Positions 5,606-9,110 of a DNA stretch of 9,110 bases are shown piece after piece. The notes below the pieces were generated by a model. It was not told the origin of the DNA, ran no database searches, and was given only the letters and a program-made list of their open reading frames with translations. The translations under genes were made by a program, and so were the position numbers. Positions within the stretch are counted from its first letter, which is position 1. Every line of letters starts with the position of its first letter. The DNA comes from Deltaproteobacteria bacterium (GTDB lineage Bacteria > Desulfobacterota > GWC2-55-46 > JAUVFY01), in contig JAUVFY010000045.1 in assembly GCA_030594025.1 (NCBI GenBank), positions 1 through 9,110 of the forward strand, read 5' to 3'.

Positions 5606-6895
5606 ATGCCTTCCTACCGTGACACTCTCCGCTACCTTTACGGTATAGAAAGACGCGGCATAAGGCCGGGACTCAAGCGTATCGAAGCGCTCGTGAGCGC
5701 ACTCGGCAAGCCACACCGCGAATACCCCTCTGTTTTAGTTGCCGGAACAAACGGAAAGGGCTCTACCTCGGCCATGATTACATCTGTCCTTAATGAGGCA
5801 GGGTTCAAGGTGGGGCTCTTTACGTCCCCACATCTGGTGAGGTTCAACGAAAGGATAAGAATCGGCAACAGCGAAATAACCGACAGGGAGGTGGCCAGCG
5901 TCGCCGAGAAGGTAAGAGCCACAATGGAAAAAACAAAAGCTTGCCGGGACGCCACATTCTTTGAGGTTACAACGGCCATGGCATTCGAGTACTTCAAGGA
6001 GAAAAATGTAGACCTTGCGGTCCTCGAGGTGGGCATGGGCGGAAGGCTAGATGCAACGAATGTGGTTACCCCCCTTGTATCCGTTATAACAAATATAGGT
6101 TACGACCACGAGAGGTTTCTGGGAAAGGACGTCGGGGGGATAGCCGTAGAGAAGGCCGGCGTAATAAAAGAGGGTTCGCCCGTTGTATGCGGTGTGGAAG
6201 GGGCCCGGACAGCGGGCCTCATACAGGGTATCACGAGAAAAAGGGGCTCGGAGTTCTATCTCCTGGGACGTGACTTCGGGTTTGTGCCCTCTGGCCGCAT
6301 GTTCGATTATTGGGCAGATAAAAACTCTTTTAAGGGTTTGGGTTTGAACCTTAGAGGACCTCACCAGTTAAAGAACGCCTCCTGCGCCATCAAGGCCCTG
6401 GAACTTCTCTGGCAAAGAGGTTTTAACGTAAGGGAGAAGGCACTCAGGAGGGGTTTTAAAAAGGTTGTTTGGCTTGGAAGGTTCGAGGTATTAACTAAAA
6501 CTAAAACCCCAGCGGTCGTACTCGACTGCGCCCATAACGTCCCCGGGGCCGAAGCCCTGGCCCATGCCCTCGGTGAATTCCGGTTCAAGAGGCTCTTTAT
6601 CGTCCTGGGGGTTATGGTTGACAAGGACATAGCGGGTATCGCCAGGAGTCTTTTACCACTTGCGCACACCGTTATACTCACTCAGCCGCGCGTGAAAAGG
6701 GCCGCCCCGGTCGATATGCTCGGGGATGAGGCGGGTGGTTATGCCCGCAGCACCCTTGCAAGAAAGACCGTTAGCGGGGCTTTGAGGTTGGCCCTCAAAG
6801 AGGCGGCCGAGGAGGATGCCGTATGCGTTACGGGCTCCGTATTTACGGTAGGCGAGGCAAGAAGATACCTTGAAAGGGTCTTCCATAAGCTATAG
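5606..6895 (+). CDS. folC: Folylpolyglutamate synthase / dihydrofolate synthase
   Basis: This Mur-ligase-family enzyme uses ATP to add glutamate to dihydropteroate and/or to reduced folates. The protein is 429 residues, normal for the family. The P-loop is GTNGKGST (47-54), followed by TSPHLVRFNERIRI (73-86), FFEVTTAMAF (118-127), LEVGMGGRLDATNV (140-153), TNIGYDH (162-168) and EKAGVIK (182-188), whose lysine is probably the carbamylated one. The C-terminal domain has LDCAHNVPGAEAL (306-318), VMVDKDI (336-342) and TGSVFTVGEAR (409-419). The N-terminus (YRDTLRYLYGIERRGIRPGL) fits the family, supporting ATG 5606 although no good Shine-Dalgarno sequence precedes it. Whether it performs both reactions or one cannot be decided by eye. 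It lies 59 bases after accD and is the last gene before a strong terminator. Confidence 0.96.
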   Translation: MPSYRDTLRYLYGIERRGIRPGLKRIEALVSALGKPHREYPSVLVAGTNGKGSTSAMITSVLNEAGFKVGLFTSPHLVRFNERIRIGNSEITDREVASVAEKVRATMEKTKACRDATFFEVTTAMAFEYFKEKNVDLAVLEVGMGGRLDATNVVTPLVSVITNIGYDHERFLGKDVGGIAVEKAGVIKEGSPVVCGVEGARTAGLIQGITRKRGSEFYLLGRDFGFVPSGRMFDYWADKNSFKGLGLNLRGPHQLKNASCAIKALELLWQRGFNVREKALRRGFKKVVWLGRFEVLTKTKTPAVVLDCAHNVPGAEALAHALGEFRFKRLFIVLGVMVDKDIAGIARSLLPLAHTVILTQPRVKRAAPVDMLGDEAGGYARSTLARKTVSGALRLALKEAAEEDAVCVTGSVFTVGEARRYLERVFHKL

Positions 6896-6972
6896 CACGG
6901 TCATTCCAGGAAAAACAAAGTTTTATTTTACTTACTGATTTTACCCGCCATAGAACATATTTTCCCGAAGGC

Positions 6973-7001
6973 TTGTAAAAAAGGGCCTTGTATGCTAATT
7001 T
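6973..7001 (+). promoter_or_regulatory. Candidate lptD promoter overlapping the terminator hairpin
   Basis: TTGTAA (6973-6978) resembles a -35 box. After a 17-base spacer, TAATTT (6996-7001) could be a poor -10, helped by an extended -10 TG at 6993-6994. Transcription would begin near 7008, after the left arm of the terminator, so the new transcript could not form the hairpin. The argument is mainly positional: the T-run ends 16 bases before ATG 7049, leaving no room for a promoter downstream of the terminator. The boxes themselves are weak. Confidence 0.25.
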
Positions 7002-7032
7002 TTCTTAACTATGCGTACAGGGCCTTTTTTTT
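6977..7032 (+). terminator. Rho-independent terminator after folC
   Basis: A 12-bp stem pairs 6984-6995 with 7013-7024, including two G-U wobbles, around a 17-base loop (6996-7012). The stem extends through an A-run (6977-6982) facing T residues, with G6983 bulged, and ends in eight T (7025-7032). It lies 81 bases after the folC stop and is the only clear terminator in the window, so it marks the end of the trp-accD-folC block. The A-run on the left side means it could also work on the opposite strand. Confidence 0.85.
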
Positions 7033-7041
7033 GAGACGGCT

Positions 7042-7046
7042 GGAGG
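7042..7046 (+). promoter_or_regulatory. Possible ribosome binding site of lptD
   Basis: GGAGG is a strong Shine-Dalgarno core but lies only 2 bases before ATG 7049, which is unusually close. This is why the lptD start remains uncertain; see the gene entry for alternatives. Confidence 0.4.
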
Positions 7047-7048
7047 AC

Positions 7049-9110
7049 ATGCAAAACCTTAGTCTGCGATTATTCCTATATCTCGCGGCGATAGCCCTTT
7101 TCTTTCCTCCTCTTGTAAGCGGGGGGGACATCTCCGAGAGGTTATTTGACCCGGATGTGCCCGTGGAAGTGGAAGCCGATTTTATAACCTATGACAGCGT
7201 AAAGGATACCTACAGTGCAGAGGGTGATGTGGTCGCGGTCCACGGGGGGCTTACCCTCAAGGCCGACCTTTTGACAATCGATATGGCCTCGAATATCACC
7301 ACCGCATACGGAAACGTAGTCATAACCGATGCGGAGGGTGATTCGCTGACCGGTGACAGTGTCCGGGTAGAGATGGAAGAAGATACGGCCGTCATTATGA
7401 GAGGGAGGCTCTTCATTAAAAAGGACAACCTGTATATATCGGGAGAGGAGATAAGAAAAACCGGGCCCAAGACATACAAGGCCGAAAAGGCCGTCTTTAC
7501 CACCTGTGATACGTGCGAGGGGGAGAGCCCGGCGTGGAGCATTCGCACCTCCTCTTCCAGTGCAACGATCGGGAGTTTCTTCAAGGGCTGGAACGCTTTT
7601 TTTTACATAAAGAACGTCCCTGTACTTTACAGTCCCTTTATCTCCGCACCGGTAAAGAGGAAGAGGCAGACCGGTTTTCTCACACCCCAGCCCGGTTACT
7701 CGGAGATACGCGGCTTGAAGCTCGATAACGCCTTTTTCTGGGCAATAGCCGAAAACCGGGACGCCACCTTTTACCTCGACTATGAAGAGAAAAGGGGTAT
7801 AGGCAAGGGCTTTGAGTACAGGTACATACGCAATGAGGAAAGCTCAGGGGAACTCTTCCTTTACCACTTCGGGGAAAGGGATATAGACCGCGTAAGGGAG
7901 TTCCGCGAAGATGACGCCAATCTCGGAAGGCCCCTGTCCGCCGATGAAGACCGCTGGGAGATAAGGGTCAGGCACAGGGAGTACTTCGGGGGCGGGTTCA
8001 ACTTCAAGAGCGACGTACGGGCTGTTAGCGATGACGAATACTTCCTGGACACCGAAACCAGGAGGGGCGAAAGGTCGCTGGAGAGCCTTGAATCCACCAT
8101 CTCGGTGACCAAGAACTGGGCCCGGTATAATCTGGTAACCGAGGTCAGGATATTCGACAACCTGCTCGTAGAAGACGACTCCACGGTGCTTCAGAAACTC
8201 CCGGTTGTAACCTTTGCCGGCTCAAACAGGCCCGTTTTTGGCACCCCCTTTCACGTCTCCTTTGGTACCTCCTTCGTTAACTTCTTCAGGGAGGAGGGGA
8301 CCAAGGGCCAGAGGGTGGATCTCTTACCCAGGCTGTCCCTGCTGTTAAGGCTCTTCCGCCTCTTTGAGTTTACCCCGTCCATAGCCCCCCGGGGGACCTT
8401 TTACAGGGTGGACTCGGAGGAAGACGGCGTGGAAGAACACTCGAGGTTCCTCTACGAGGCGAGAGCCGACATTATAACCACCTTTGTGCGTATCTATAAC
8501 TTTCGGTGGGCCGGGGTCGAAAGGCTGATGCACGCCATAAGGCCGAAGATATCTTATGCGCATGTTCCGTTCAAAAGCCAGGACGACCTGCCGGAATTCG
8601 ACATAATCGACAGGATAGACCCCGCAAACCGTGTCACTTATTCGTTGAATATGACGGTCACCGGTAGGTTCAGCGAAAGCGGAAGAAGCCACGAGTTCCT
8701 ATATATGGACCTTGCCCAGAGCTATGACACACGAAAGGAAGGCGAAGAGGAAGATCGTCCCTTCTCTGATATAACCGGTGAGATAATACTCAGGCCCTTG
8801 GAGTGGGCTACCCTTACCGGCAGGGGGAGCTATGACGTTTACGATGACCAGTTTGAAAACTACGATACCACCGTAAGGGTAAACGATAACAAGGGTAACA
8901 TGCTGGGAATTACCTACCGATTCATACGGGATTCGAACGAATACCTCGAGGTAGATGCTGGGCTCCGTGTTTGGAAGGCATTGCATCTTACATACGGCAA
9001 CAGATTCTCCTTTGAGGGCGACAAGACCATAGAGAGCTTCTACGGGGTTGAGTATACCGCTCAGTGCTGGGGGGCGGGGCTTACATTTACGGACAAGATC
9101 GAAGAGAAGC
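7049..9110 (+). CDS. lptD: LPS-assembly protein LptD (OstA), 3' end beyond the window
   Basis: LptD is the outer-membrane beta-barrel that, with lipoprotein LptE, inserts lipopolysaccharide into the outer leaflet. The frame stays open for 687 codons to the window edge. From ATG 7049 the protein has a signal peptide (hydrophobic core about 8-23, cleavage near 25) and a periplasmic LptA/OstA-like domain (about 38-150: EVEADFITYDS, TYSAEGDVV, AYGNVVI). The family signature follows: FTTCDTC (150-156), PAWSIR, VPVLYSPFISAPVKRKRQTGFL (190-211) and AFFWAIAENRDATFYLDY (228-245). The rest is barrel sequence with alternating strands and acidic loops. Cysteines are C153, C156 and C673 only. The start is uncertain: GGAGG is very close to ATG 7049, while in-frame TTG 7031 and ATG 6992 (AAGGG 6 bases upstream, inside the terminator) are alternatives. 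About 50 C-terminal residues are probably missing. Confidence 0.94.
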   Translation, partial: MQNLSLRLFLYLAAIALFFPPLVSGGDISERLFDPDVPVEVEADFITYDSVKDTYSAEGDVVAVHGGLTLKADLLTIDMASNITTAYGNVVITDAEGDSLTGDSVRVEMEEDTAVIMRGRLFIKKDNLYISGEEIRKTGPKTYKAEKAVFTTCDTCEGESPAWSIRTSSSSATIGSFFKGWNAFFYIKNVPVLYSPFISAPVKRKRQTGFLTPQPGYSEIRGLKLDNAFFWAIAENRDATFYLDYEEKRGIGKGFEYRYIRNEESSGELFLYHFGERDIDRVREFREDDANLGRPLSADEDRWEIRVRHREYFGGGFNFKSDVRAVSDDEYFLDTETRRGERSLESLESTISVTKNWARYNLVTEVRIFDNLLVEDDSTVLQKLPVVTFAGSNRPVFGTPFHVSFGTSFVNFFREEGTKGQRVDLLPRLSLLLRLFRLFEFTPSIAPRGTFYRVDSEEDGVEEHSRFLYEARADIITTFVRIYNFRWAGVERLMHAIRPKISYAHVPFKSQDDLPEFDIIDRIDPANRVTYSLNMTVTGRFSESGRSHEFLYMDLAQSYDTRKEGEEEDRPFSDITGEIILRPLEWATLTGRGSYDVYDDQFENYDTTVRVNDNKGNMLGITYRFIRDSNEYLEVDAGLRVWKALHLTYGNRFSFEGDKTIESFYGVEYTAQCWGAGLTFTDKIEEK

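Noticed and set aside
6904..6912. TTCCAGGAA palindrome after folC.
   Set aside because: A single short palindrome with no second copy nearby; nothing supports a binding site.
7513..7728. A 71-codon + strand ORF in another frame.
   Set aside because: It is nested inside lptD, whose frame carries clear family motifs across the same bases.
541..8960. The pentamer CTCGA looks frequent on the + strand.
   Set aside because: Most occurrences are a CTC Leu codon followed by an Asp or Glu codon, or fall in Leu-rich helices, so codon preference explains it without a dedicated motif.

Overview
The window looks like a stretch of chromosome from a Gram-negative (LPS-bearing) bacterium with roughly balanced, slightly high G+C. 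All genes are on the + strand. AGG (Arg) and ATA (Ile) codons are common in every gene, lptD included, so nothing looks recently imported. From memory, the order trpG-trpD-trpC-trpF-trpB-trpA-accD-folC resembles Deltaproteobacteria/Desulfobacterota-type chromosomes. That assignment is an inference from gene order and lifestyle, not a phylogeny.

Layout. Positions 1-120 hold the last 39 codons of a class I glutamine amidotransferase (trpG). After a 54-base AT-rich gap come trpD (175-1185), trpC (1182-2006, GTG start overlapping trpD by 4 bases), trpF (2020-2634), a possible 14-residue coupled leader ORF (2653-2697), trpB (2694-3887), trpA (3884-4693, ATGA overlap with trpB), accD (4707-5546) and folC (5606-6895). 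A strong intrinsic terminator (6977-7032) ends this block. A long open frame then runs from about 7049 off the right edge: lptD, the outer-membrane LPS translocon, with at least 687 residues present and its C-terminus missing.

How the genes work together. TrpG (with TrpE, outside the window) makes anthranilate from chorismate and glutamine. TrpD, TrpF, TrpC and TrpA/TrpB then carry it to tryptophan, so every step after anthranilate is encoded here by separate, unfused genes. AccD is the carboxyltransferase beta subunit of acetyl-CoA carboxylase (first step of fatty-acid synthesis), and FolC adds glutamate to folates. The tight spacing and the lack of a terminator before 6977 suggest one transcript for tryptophan, fatty-acid and folate functions. 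Folate is also a chorismate-derived product.

The window is mostly ordinary housekeeping DNA, and I see no mobile element, CRISPR array, tRNA, rRNA or defence system. The points most worth checking are the short ORF coupled to trpB, the terminator that sits directly against (and may overlap) the start of lptD, and the reduced, shifted cysteine pattern of LptD.
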